Below are positions 1-6,259 of a stretch of 14,033 nt of DNA, piece after piece. This stretch comes from Gemmatimonadota bacterium (lineage in GTDB: Bacteria; Gemmatimonadota; Gemmatimonadetes; Gemmatimonadales; GWC2-71-9). Below the pieces are notes generated by a model, which made no database searches, was not told the origin of the DNA, and saw only the letters and a program-made list of their open reading frames with translations. The position numbers and the translations under genes are program-made. The first letter of the stretch is position 1. Each line of letters opens with the position of its first letter. The stretch spans positions 1 through 14,033 of the forward strand of contig QHVD01000194.1 in assembly GCA_003222235.1 (NCBI GenBank), in the 5' to 3' direction.

Positions 1-1
1 G

Positions 2-694
2 GGCGGGAGCATGCGCCTCACGGTCGAGTTGTTGCTGTTGCGCTGGGCGATGATGAGCCGTACGGTCGAGCTGGCGGAGGTCCTTCGCGAGCTCGGGGCG
101 GTCAAAGGCGGCGGACCGGCGGACAGCCGGACGGGGGGACAGGAGCCATCCGGCGACGCGCCGGTGCTGCGCGACAGTGCAGCCACCGTCCGCCCGTCCG
201 CCGATCCGCCCGTCCGCCAGTCCCTCAGTCCGCCTGACCGCCCGTCCGCCGGTCCGGCCGAGAGGGGTCCGCTGACCCTCGAGCGACTCCGCTCCCTCTG
301 GCCGCGGATCGTCGACGACGCGCGCGCCAAGAGCCCGTTGCTGGGCGCGCTGCTCGCGCAGGCGGAGATCGCGGGTCTCGAAGGCACCACGGTCGCGATC
401 CGGCTGCTCGATCTCAACCCGGTCCACGCCGAGGGAATCGAGCGGCAGCGCGACGCCCTCGCGCCATTGATCGGGCGCTACGTGACGGAGCCGATCCGCG
501 TGCAGGTCGCGTCAAGCGGCGCGGCCGCGATGGGTTCGCCCGCCGGGAGTGTGACGGCGGTCACGAACGTGGCGACGCGCCCGGCACGGCTCACGGAAGA
601 GAGCGCGCGGCAAGAGCGCTTGCAGATGCTGCGCGCCCGTGACCCGGGCCTCAATGCGGCGGTGGAAGCGTTAGATTTGGAGCTGCTCGAGTAA
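2..694 (+). CDS. dnaX: DNA polymerase III subunit gamma/tau, C-terminal part (5' end outside window)
   Basis: The frame is open to the left window edge, so only the C-terminal part of DnaX, the clamp-loader ATPase subunit of the replicase, is present. The first ~30 visible residues (MRLTVELLLLRWAMM.., SRTVELAEVLREL) look like the last helices of the clamp-loader collar domain. A Pro/Ser/Arg-rich linker follows, built from 8-bp DNA repeats. From about LERLRSLWPRIVDDARAKSPLLGALL onward there is the alpha/beta tau C-terminal domain (AQAEIAGLEG.., VAIRLLDLNPVHAEGIER), then a terminal helix ending in the typical acidic tail EALDLELLE. The following genes, ybaB and recR, form the classic dnaX-ybaB-recR cluster, which strongly supports the call. 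The collar-to-tau linker is a tolerant site, which would explain how a repeat array can sit inside an essential gene. The ATPase domain cannot be checked here. Confidence 0.88.
   Translation, partial: GGSMRLTVELLLLRWAMMSRTVELAEVLRELGAVKGGGPADSRTGGQEPSGDAPVLRDSAATVRPSADPPVRQSLSPPDRPSAGPAERGPLTLERLRSLWPRIVDDARAKSPLLGALLAQAEIAGLEGTTVAIRLLDLNPVHAEGIERQRDALAPLIGRYVTEPIRVQVASSGAAAMGSPAGSVTAVTNVATRPARLTEESARQERLQMLRARDPGLNAAVEALDLELLE
111..257. repeat. Mirrored 8-bp tandem repeat array inside the dnaX linker
   Basis: Nine consecutive 8-bp units, mostly CCGTCCGC or one or two changes from it, run from 186 to 257. Four units of the reverse-complement type (such as GCGGACCG and GCGGACAG) run from 111 to 142. 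The arms are separated by 43 nt and could pair into a long imperfect hairpin. Three 8-bp units equal eight codons, so the protein shows an 8-residue period: RPSADPPV, RQSLSPPD, RPSAGPAE. The array keeps the reading frame open. Confidence 0.85.
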
Positions 695-735
695 GTGCTT
701 GCATGCTCTGGGAGCGAGGAGTAAACTTTCGGCGT

Positions 736-1053
736 ATGGCGGATTTATCCAACCTACTCCAGCTGGGACAGCAGATGCAGTTCCGGCTGTCGGAGATCCA
801 GTCACAGCTGGCGCAACAGACCGTGTCCGCCTCGGCCGGCGGGGGCATGGTACAGGCTACCGCCGACGGGCGAGGCCGGATTCGCGCGATCAGGATCGAT
901 CCCCAGGCCGTCGCCCAGGGAGACATCGAGATGCTCGAGGACCTGGTCCTCGCCGCGGTGTCTCAGGCGCAGCAGCGTGCCGCCGAGCTCTACCAGGCGG
1001 AAGTGAAGAAGCTCGCCTCGGGATTACCGTTCCCGTTTCAGCTGCCGCTGTAG
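736..1053 (+). CDS. ybaB: YbaB/EbfC family nucleoid-associated DNA-binding protein
   Basis: The product is 105 residues, the usual size of the YbaB/EbfC family of small dimeric DNA-binding, nucleoid-associated proteins. The N-terminal half is a long helix (LSNLLQLGQQMQFRLSEIQSQL). It is followed by the family's glycine-rich strand region (SASAGGGMVQATADGRGRIRAIRIDP) and the conserved acidic helix (GDIEMLEDLVLAAVSQAQQRA). I chose the ATG at 736 because family members begin just before this helix. An ATG at 703 in the same frame would add 11 residues without family similarity. An AGGAG at 717-721 lies 14 nt before the chosen ATG, a little far. The gene lies between dnaX and recR as in many bacteria, and the family is linked to recombination and replication by that context. 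Confidence 0.9.
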   Translation: MADLSNLLQLGQQMQFRLSEIQSQLAQQTVSASAGGGMVQATADGRGRIRAIRIDPQAVAQGDIEMLEDLVLAAVSQAQQRAAELYQAEVKKLASGLPFPFQLPL

Positions 1054-1059
1054 TCTGCC

Positions 1060-1630
1060 GTGTCGGCGATCGATGATCTCGTGACGGAGCTGGCCAAGCT
1101 CCCCGGGATCGGACATAAGACCGCGCAGCGTCTCACGTTTTACCTGTTGAAGCAGCCGGCGGAGAGCGCCGCGCGCCTGGCGGACGCGATCCGGAACGTC
1201 CGCGCGCGCGTGACGACGTGCGGCGTGTGCGGCACGCTCACGGACGGGGAACGCGAGCGTGTTGTGCGTGGTGGAGGCGGCGGCGGATGTCGCGGCGATC
1301 GAGCGCACCGGCCAGTTCCGGGGGCGCTACCACGTGCTGGGCGGGCGGTTGAGCCCGCTGGAAGGGGTGGGGCCGGAGGCGCTGCGCTTCGATCGTCTCA
1401 CGGAGCGCGTCGCCAACGGCTCCGAGGTGCGCGAGGTGATCGTGGCCACCAACCCGTCGATGGAAGGGGAGGTCACGGCGACGTACCTCCAGCAGATGCT
1501 GAAGCCGACTGGCGTACGGGTGACCCGCATCGCGCGGGGGCTGCCCGTGGGCGGCGACCTCGAGTACGCCGACGGCGTGACGATCGCGCAGGCGCTGCTG
1601 GCGCGGCGCGAGATGTCGGAGACGGACTGA
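1060..1630 (+). pseudogene. recR: Recombination mediator RecR, disrupted by internal deletion and frameshift
   Basis: RecR forms ring-shaped oligomers that load RecA with RecO/RecF at gaps. Here it is read in two frames. From GTG 1060, about 63 codons give the helix-hairpin-helix (LPGIGHKTAQRL) and the first zinc-finger pair (CGVC, residues 54-57, then GTLTD). From about 1253 the frame shifts by one, giving the Toprim domain (VLCVVEAAADVAAIERTGQF, later VIVATNPSMEGEVTATYL) and the C-terminal segment (GLPVGGDLEYADG, QALLARR), ending at 1630. The second CxxC pair and surrounding residues, normally between TLTD and the VLCVVE strand, are absent. Restoring them needs an insertion of 3n+2 nt, about 32-35 nt. 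So this is a deletion, not just a slipped base. Without it the gene would have the usual ~200 residues. It could be a real lesion or a mis-assembly. The next gene starts 12 nt downstream. Confidence 0.85.
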
Positions 1631-1642
1631 CCGGGGAGAGGG

Positions 1643-2131
1643 ATGGCCGGAGCGGCCAGCTGGTCGTTTAGCGAGAACGACTTCCAGCAGATCCAGGCGC
1701 AGTTGCAGGCGTTCCTGCGGGAGTCGAACGCCCGCTGCGCGCTGCTCGTGGATCGCGCCGGGCAGCTGGTGGCCACGGTGGGCGAGGCTCCGCAATTCGA
1801 CTCCACGGCGTTCGCCTCCCTCACGGCCGCCGACTTCAGCGCCAACGACCAGCTTGCGAGGATGATCGGCGAGAACGAATTCGCTTCGCTCGTGCACCAG
1901 GGCGAGAAGGAGTCGATGTTCCTCGCCGATGTGGCGAAGCGCGTGATCCTGGTCGTGCTGTTCGACCAGCGCACGACCCTGGGCCTCGTCAAGCTCAAAG
2001 GCAAGCGAGCGGTCCAGAAGCTGACCCAGGCGTTCGAGGAGATGTTCAAGGGCGTGGGCACCGGCCCGGCCGCCCCGCAGAAAGGGGTCCTCGAGGGGGC
2101 GGAAGACGAAATTGACAAACTGTTCGGCTGA
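1643..2131 (+). CDS. Roadblock/LC7 domain protein, MglB-like partner of the adjacent MglA-type GTPase
   Basis: This 162-residue protein has the Roadblock/LC7 pattern: an N-terminal helix (FQQIQAQLQAFLRES), a strand with a glycine turn (ARCALLVDRAGQLVATVGE), the helix after FDSTAFASLTAADFSANDQLARM, and central strands (SLVHQGEKESMFLADVAKRVILVVLFD, TTLGLVKL). It ends with helix KRAVQKLTQAFEEMFKG and a charged tail ending DEIDKLFG. In Myxococcus and Thermus, MglB of this family is the GTPase-activating dimer for MglA. The MglA-like gene starts 12 nt after this stop, so the same role is the natural inference. A purine-rich GGGGAGAGGG immediately before the ATG is the likely ribosome binding site, with tight spacing. 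No signal peptide or membrane segment is seen, so it should be cytoplasmic. Confidence 0.87.
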   Translation: MAGAASWSFSENDFQQIQAQLQAFLRESNARCALLVDRAGQLVATVGEAPQFDSTAFASLTAADFSANDQLARMIGENEFASLVHQGEKESMFLADVAKRVILVVLFDQRTTLGLVKLKGKRAVQKLTQAFEEMFKGVGTGPAAPQKGVLEGAEDEIDKLFG

Positions 2132-2143
2132 GGGGGCGCGTCC

Positions 2144-2818
2144 ATGTCGATGATCAACTACGCGTCCCGCGAGATCAACTGCAAGCTCGTCTATTACGGG
2201 CCGGGTCTGGGCGGCAAGACGACCAACCTGGAGCACATCTACGGCAAGGTCTCGCCCAACACCCGCGGCAAGATGATCTCGCTCGCCACCGAGACCGAGC
2301 GCACGCTGTTCTTCGACTTCTTGCCCGTCGACCTCGGCACGATCCGCGGCTTCAAGACGCGCTTCCACCTCTACACCGTCCCCGGGCAGGTCTACTACAA
2401 CGCCAGCCGCAAGCTGATCCTCAAGGGCGTGGATGGAATCGTGTTCGTCGCCGACAGCCAAATCGAGCGCGCGGAAGCGAACGTCGAATCCATGCAAAAC
2501 CTGTACGACAACATGTCGGAGTACGGCTACGACGTGACCAAGATCCCGTTCGTCATCCAGTACAACAAGCGCGACCTGCCCAACGCCGCCCCGGTGCGGG
2601 AGCTTCAGGAGGCCCTGAACCCGGGCTGGCCGATCGAGGAGCGCGCCCGCCAGAAGGTGACCCCCGACCCGGTCCACGTCGGCCGTAACCTCGTGGAGCA
2701 GATCGACACGCAGTGGATCGGCCGGGCTCCGTACAGCGAGGCGGTGGCGATCCGCGGGGACGGCGTATTCGACACCCTCAAGGCGGTCAGTAAGATGGTG
2801 TTGAAGACGCTGAGCTGA
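2144..2818 (+). CDS. mglA: MglA-like Ras-superfamily small GTPase
   Basis: The G1 loop is GPGLGGKT at residues 19-26. The G3 region is TVPGQ at 78-82, with Thr78 replacing the usual Asp, a hallmark of the MglA subgroup. G4 is NKRD at 141-144, and the G5-like EAVA is at 199-202. MglA is the GTP-dependent polarity switch for motility and cell organisation in Myxococcus; its job here is unknown. The product is 224 residues against about 195 for classical MglA. The extra length lies between G4 and G5: roughly 33 residues (about 163-195) between LNPGWP and PYSEAVA. Outside the insert the fit is excellent up to the C-terminal helix DTLKAVSKMVLKTL. The MglB-like gene is 12 nt upstream and pgsA 12 nt downstream. 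The start MSMINYASREINCK matches the family beginning. Confidence 0.92.
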   Translation: MSMINYASREINCKLVYYGPGLGGKTTNLEHIYGKVSPNTRGKMISLATETERTLFFDFLPVDLGTIRGFKTRFHLYTVPGQVYYNASRKLILKGVDGIVFVADSQIERAEANVESMQNLYDNMSEYGYDVTKIPFVIQYNKRDLPNAAPVRELQEALNPGWPIEERARQKVTPDPVHVGRNLVEQIDTQWIGRAPYSEAVAIRGDGVFDTLKAVSKMVLKTLS

Positions 2819-2830
2819 GGGATCGGTCCC

Positions 2831-3472
2831 ATGCGGTGGACCCTGCCGAACATGCTCACCCTCGCGCGGATTTGCCTCACGCCCGTCATCGCGCTGCTCC
2901 CGTTCATCGAAGGCTACTGGCCCAAGGTCATCGCGTTCCTGATCTTCCTCGCGGCCGGCGCTTCCGACGTGATCGACGGCTACCTCGCGCGCCGCTACAA
3001 CGAGGTGAGCGAGCTCGGGCAGCTGCTCGATCCGATCGCCGACAAGCTGCTCCTGTTCGCCACGCTGATTCCGATCTTCTGGCTCACCCGGCACCCGACG
3101 ATCCTCGTGGACTATCGCATTCCCTGGTGGGGCAGCCTGCCGGTGTGGGTGGCGCTGCTGCTCGTGGGGCGGGAGTTCCTGATCACCGGCTTCCGTTTCT
3201 TCGCCAGGCGCCGCGGGGTCGTGATCCCGGCCATGGGCGCGGGGAAGCTCAAGGCGGTCGTGCAGAACGTGTTCATCGGCGCCACACTGTTCTGGTTCGC
3301 GTGGAAGGACGTGCTGGCGGCACATCCGTGGGCGGGACGGTTCCGAATCTTCTGGGACAAGTTCCACGGGGCGGTGGTGGCGGTCACGCTCGCCGGCGCG
3401 ATCCTGCTCACCGTCTACTCTCTGCTCGTCTACCTCTATCGCTACCGCGCGCTTCTCAGGAGCTCCGGGTGA
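2831..3472 (+). CDS. pgsA: CDP-diacylglycerol--glycerol-3-phosphate 3-phosphatidyltransferase
   Basis: This integral membrane enzyme transfers a phosphatidyl group from CDP-diacylglycerol to glycerol-3-phosphate, the committed step to phosphatidylglycerol. The CDP-alcohol phosphotransferase signature is complete, with D46, D49, G50, A53, R54, G63, D67 and D71 in exact spacing (DVIDGYLARR..GQLLDPIAD). The N-terminus MRWTLPNMLTLARICLTPVI is typical of PgsA and starts the first membrane helix. Further hydrophobic segments follow at about 33-45, 72-85, 105-118, 145-158 and 183-203. At 213 residues the length fits. I name the PgsA substrate from the N-terminus and the cinA neighbourhood; other CDP-alcohol transferases share the motif. 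The stop codon overlaps the GTG of cinA by four bases, which suggests translational coupling. Confidence 0.9.
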   Translation: MRWTLPNMLTLARICLTPVIALLPFIEGYWPKVIAFLIFLAAGASDVIDGYLARRYNEVSELGQLLDPIADKLLLFATLIPIFWLTRHPTILVDYRIPWWGSLPVWVALLLVGREFLITGFRFFARRRGVVIPAMGAGKLKAVVQNVFIGATLFWFAWKDVLAAHPWAGRFRIFWDKFHGAVVAVTLAGAILLTVYSLLVYLYRYRALLRSSG

Positions 3473-4719
3473 AGCTCGAGATCGTCACGATCGGCACCGA
3501 GCTGCTGCTCGGTCACACGCTGGACACGAATGCGGCAGAGCTGGGCCGCGCGCTGGCGGCGGTGGGCGCCGAGATCACCCGGCGCGCTACGGTTCCCGAC
3601 CGTCCCGAGGCGATCCGGAGCGCGGTCGCCGAGGCGCTGGAGCGCACGGGGTTCGTGCTCACGACCGGAGGCCTCGGGCCTACCGGGGACGACCTCACGA
3701 AGACGGTGGTGGCACAGCTCCTCGAGCGGCGATTGGTGCTCGACCCCCACCTGCTGGCCGGCATCGAAGCGCGGTTCCAGCGGCTCGGCCGGCCGATGCC
3801 TGAGCTCAACCGCAGCCAGGCCGAGGTGCCCGAGGGCGCGACGATCCTCCCGAACCCGAGGGGCACGGCACCTGGCCTGTGGGTCGAGGACGCCCGCGGT
3901 CGCGTGGCCGTCCTGCTCCCCGGCGTGCCTCGTGAGATGCGGGGCCTGCTCGCCGACGAGGTCTTGCCGCGGCTCGAGCGGCGTCTGCAAGGCGGCACCC
4001 GCCGTGTCGTGCGGTCGCGCACGCTGCGGACCACGGGGATCGCCGAATCCGCGCTCGCCGAGCGCATCGGGCCGATCGAAGGAGAGATCGCGCCGCTCAC
4101 GCTCGCCTACCTTCCTTCTCCCGACGGCGTGGACCTGCGGGTCACGGCGTGGCGGCTCGAGGAGACGGAAGCCGCGGCGCGTCTTGCCGAGGCGGGCGAC
4201 CGGCTGCGCGCGCCTGCGGGCGAGCACTGGTACGGCGATGACGGCGCCGACCTCGCCGCCGTGGTCCTCGATGCGCTGCGCCGCGGCCGTCATCGGCTGG
4301 GAATCGCGGAGTCGTGCACCGGGGGCATGGTCGCCGAGCGGATCACCGCCATTCCGGGCGCCTCCGATACCTTCATCGGCGCCGTCGTCGCGTACGCCGA
4401 CGTGATCAAGACCGCAGCGCTCAAGGTGCCGCTCGCCGTGCTCGAAGCGCACGGCGCCGTGTCGGAGGAGACCGTGCGCGCCATGGCGGAGGGCGCGCAG
4501 CGGCTGTTTGCAGTGGACGCGGGGCTCGCGGTGACGGGGATCGCCGGGCCGGGCGGCGGGACGCCCGAGAAGCCGGTCGGGACGGTATGGCTCGCGGCGC
4601 GCGTTCACACCACCACCCGCGCCGTGAAGCGGGTGTTCCCCGGTGACCGGGACGAGATTCGGCGCCGCGGCGCCCAGGCCGCCCTCGATTTGATGCGCCG
4701 CGTACTGGCGGAGGCTTGA
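3469..4719 (+). CDS. cinA: CinA: nicotinamide-nucleotide amidase / ADP-ribose pyrophosphatase-type protein
   Basis: This is a full-length two-domain CinA of 416 residues. The N-terminal MoaB/MogA-like molybdopterin-binding fold begins KLEIVTIGTELLLGHTLDTN and holds TTGGLGPTGDDLT; in characterised CinA proteins this part hydrolyses ADP-ribose or NAD-type pyrophosphates. The C-terminal domain, from about residue 265, is the NMN deamidase module with IAESCTGGMVAERITAIPGAS and VTGIAGPGGGTPEKPVGTVW. It converts nicotinamide mononucleotide to nicotinate mononucleotide for NAD recycling. The GTG at 3469 is preferred because it starts directly at the conserved first strand, has AGGAG about 6 nt before it, and overlaps the pgsA stop. 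The same frame is open far upstream, but that part is only the pgsA gene read in another frame. recA often follows cinA elsewhere; here a hydrolase gene does. Confidence 0.95.
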   Translation: MKLEIVTIGTELLLGHTLDTNAAELGRALAAVGAEITRRATVPDRPEAIRSAVAEALERTGFVLTTGGLGPTGDDLTKTVVAQLLERRLVLDPHLLAGIEARFQRLGRPMPELNRSQAEVPEGATILPNPRGTAPGLWVEDARGRVAVLLPGVPREMRGLLADEVLPRLERRLQGGTRRVVRSRTLRTTGIAESALAERIGPIEGEIAPLTLAYLPSPDGVDLRVTAWRLEETEAAARLAEAGDRLRAPAGEHWYGDDGADLAAVVLDALRRGRHRLGIAESCTGGMVAERITAIPGASDTFIGAVVAYADVIKTAALKVPLAVLEAHGAVSEETVRAMAEGAQRLFAVDAGLAVTGIAGPGGGTPEKPVGTVWLAARVHTTTRAVKRVFPGDRDEIRRRGAQAALDLMRRVLAEA

Positions 4720-5558
4720 TGCCCACGCTCAGCGCACCCGACGGCACGCAGCTCGTCTACGACGCGTTCGAGCCGGCGCAGCCGCGGGCGGCGGTCCTGG
4801 TGCTCCATGGCTGGTCGGATCACGGGACCCGGTGGCGCGAGTTGGGCGAGCGGCTACGCGACGCCGGGTTGGCGGCCTATCTGCTGGACCTGCGGGGCCA
4901 CGGGCGGTCGGGCGGGCGGCGGGGGCATCTGTCCCGCTTCAGTCAACTGCTGGGCGACTTGCAAGCGTTCCGGCGTGTGGTGCGGCTGCGGACGGCCGGC
5001 CCGCAGGTCGTCTTCGGGCTGTCCTTCGGCGGCCTGGTCGCGCTGCGTTACCTGGAGACGCAGCCGAGCGACCCGATCACCGCCGGCGTAATCTGCTGCC
5101 CGTGGCTTGGCCTCGCCTTTCGGCCGCCCCTCTGGAAGCTCGTCGGCGCGCGGCTGCTCGCCGACCTCTGGCCGACGCTTCCGGTCCGCGCGCGCATCGA
5201 TCCCGAGCATCTGAGCCGCGATGCCGCGGTGAATCGCGCCTACGCCGAAGACGCAAGCGTGCACGGCGTCATGTCGCCCGGCGCGTGGCGCGAGATCCAA
5301 TGGGCGCAGCGCGCCGTCCCGGCCGACGCGTACCGCATCGAGTCCCCGCTGCTGTTCTTGCTGGCCGGCGAAGACCGCATCGTGGATTGCCACCTCGCCC
5401 GCGCCTTCGCCGACGGGCTCAAGGGAGCGGTGCAGGTCCGGTGGTATCCGGAGATGTATCATGAGGTCCTGCACGATCCGCAGCGGGAGCGGGTCATGGG
5501 GGACATCCTGGCGTTCGTGGCGGAGCAGGTGCCGGCCAGCTATCTTATTGCCCGGTAG
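4719..5558 (+). CDS. Alpha/beta hydrolase, monoacylglycerol lipase/lysophospholipase-like (Hydrolase_4)
   Basis: The 279-residue protein has the Hydrolase_4 (serine aminopeptidase S33/monoglyceride lipase) layout. VLVLHGWSDHGTRW near residues 26-39 supplies the oxyanion region and DLRGHGRSGG (57-66) is the conserved loop. The nucleophile elbow is GLSFG with Ser102. The likely acid is Asp219 in LAGEDRIVD and the base His248 in MYHEVLHD. Such enzymes cleave fatty acid esters of glycerol or lysophospholipids, but the substrate here is unproven. No signal peptide is present. The ATG at 4719 shares its A with the cinA stop codon (TGATG) and has GGAGG about 4 nt before it, so translation is probably coupled to cinA. 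A TTG at 4716 is a poorer start. This is the last gene of the long + strand string. Confidence 0.87.
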   Translation: MPTLSAPDGTQLVYDAFEPAQPRAAVLVLHGWSDHGTRWRELGERLRDAGLAAYLLDLRGHGRSGGRRGHLSRFSQLLGDLQAFRRVVRLRTAGPQVVFGLSFGGLVALRYLETQPSDPITAGVICCPWLGLAFRPPLWKLVGARLLADLWPTLPVRARIDPEHLSRDAAVNRAYAEDASVHGVMSPGAWREIQWAQRAVPADAYRIESPLLFLLAGEDRIVDCHLARAFADGLKGAVQVRWYPEMYHEVLHDPQRERVMGDILAFVAEQVPASYLIAR

Positions 5559-5644
5559 AGAGTTCCGAATAGGTTCGAAGCTCTAGGCCCGTCAAAACGG
5601 CGGACCTCGGCCGGCATGGCGATTGCGAATTAGGACCTCCCGCG

Positions 5645-6259
5645 ATGGATGACAAAGACACGCAGCCACAGCCCGAGCGCTCGGAGAGGGAGACCCCGTC
5701 CAGCCAAACGCCCGAGGCCGCCGCTTCCGGCGCCCTGGTCGAGCCGCCCGAGGCGGCGGTCACCCGCCTCGAGACCGAGCTCGGCCAGCTCAAGGATCGG
5801 TATCTGCGGCTCGCCGCCGAGTACGACAACTTCCGCAAGCGTATACAGAAGGAGCGGACCGAGCTGTGGCAGAGAGCCCAGGCGGATTTGATCCGGCGCT
5901 TCGTGGACGCGATCGACGATCTCACCCGCTTCGCGCGCGTCGATCCCGCTCAAACCGACGCCAGGACGATGCACGAAGGCGTGGACATGGTGGCACGCAA
6001 GTTCTTGAAGCAGCTCGAGGCGGTCGGCGTGACGCGGGTGGACCAGGCCGGAGTCCCGTTCGATCCCAAGTTGCACGACGCCGTGACGACGGGACCGGCG
6101 GACGACCCGGCCAAGGACGACACGGTCGGGGCCGTGCTCCAGCCGGGCTATCAGCTCGCCGGCATGCTGATACGGCCGGCGCGGGTCGTAGTGCTCAAGT
6201 GGCAGGGGGAAGCGGACGAGCGCGGCCGGCAGCGCGGTCCGCAGGGTGAGAGCGGCTGA
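5645..6259 (+). CDS. grpE: GrpE nucleotide exchange factor of the DnaK chaperone system
   Basis: GrpE releases ADP from DnaK and works as a dimer. The 204-residue product has the family layout: a charged, disordered N-terminus (residues 1-37), a long coiled-coil helix (LETELGQLKDRYLRLAAEYDNFRKR and onward to about residue 90), a four-helix bundle segment (DARTMHEGVDMVARKFLKQLEAVGV), and the C-terminal beta-wing (FDPKLHDAVTT, DDTVGAVLQPGYQLAGMLIRPARVVV). The gap of 86 nt after the hydrolase gene suggests its own promoter, but I could not find a convincing one. A CIRCE operator is not visible and no hrcA gene is next to it. An AGGA about 10 nt before the ATG is a modest ribosome binding site. 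The stop overlaps the dnaJ start (TGATG). Confidence 0.95.
   Translation: MDDKDTQPQPERSERETPSSQTPEAAASGALVEPPEAAVTRLETELGQLKDRYLRLAAEYDNFRKRIQKERTELWQRAQADLIRRFVDAIDDLTRFARVDPAQTDARTMHEGVDMVARKFLKQLEAVGVTRVDQAGVPFDPKLHDAVTTGPADDPAKDDTVGAVLQPGYQLAGMLIRPARVVVLKWQGEADERGRQRGPQGESG

Noticed and set aside
1230..1270. Programmed frameshift in recR
   Set aside because: A simple slip would not restore the missing second CxxC pair; sequence is actually absent.
1238..3367. Long minus-strand open frame of 709 codons opposite recR-mglB-mglA-pgsA
   Set aside because: It lies antisense to four well-recognised genes, has His/Arg/Asp-rich low-information composition typical of high-GC shadow frames, and shows no domain.
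2836..3468. N-terminal extension of the cinA frame across pgsA
   Set aside because: The extension is the pgsA DNA read in another frame and has no family similarity. CinA starts naturally at GTG 3469 with a ribosome binding site.
3442..4608. Minus-strand open frame opposite cinA
   Set aside because: cinA has full family motifs on the + strand; the antisense translation has only the biased composition of a shadow.
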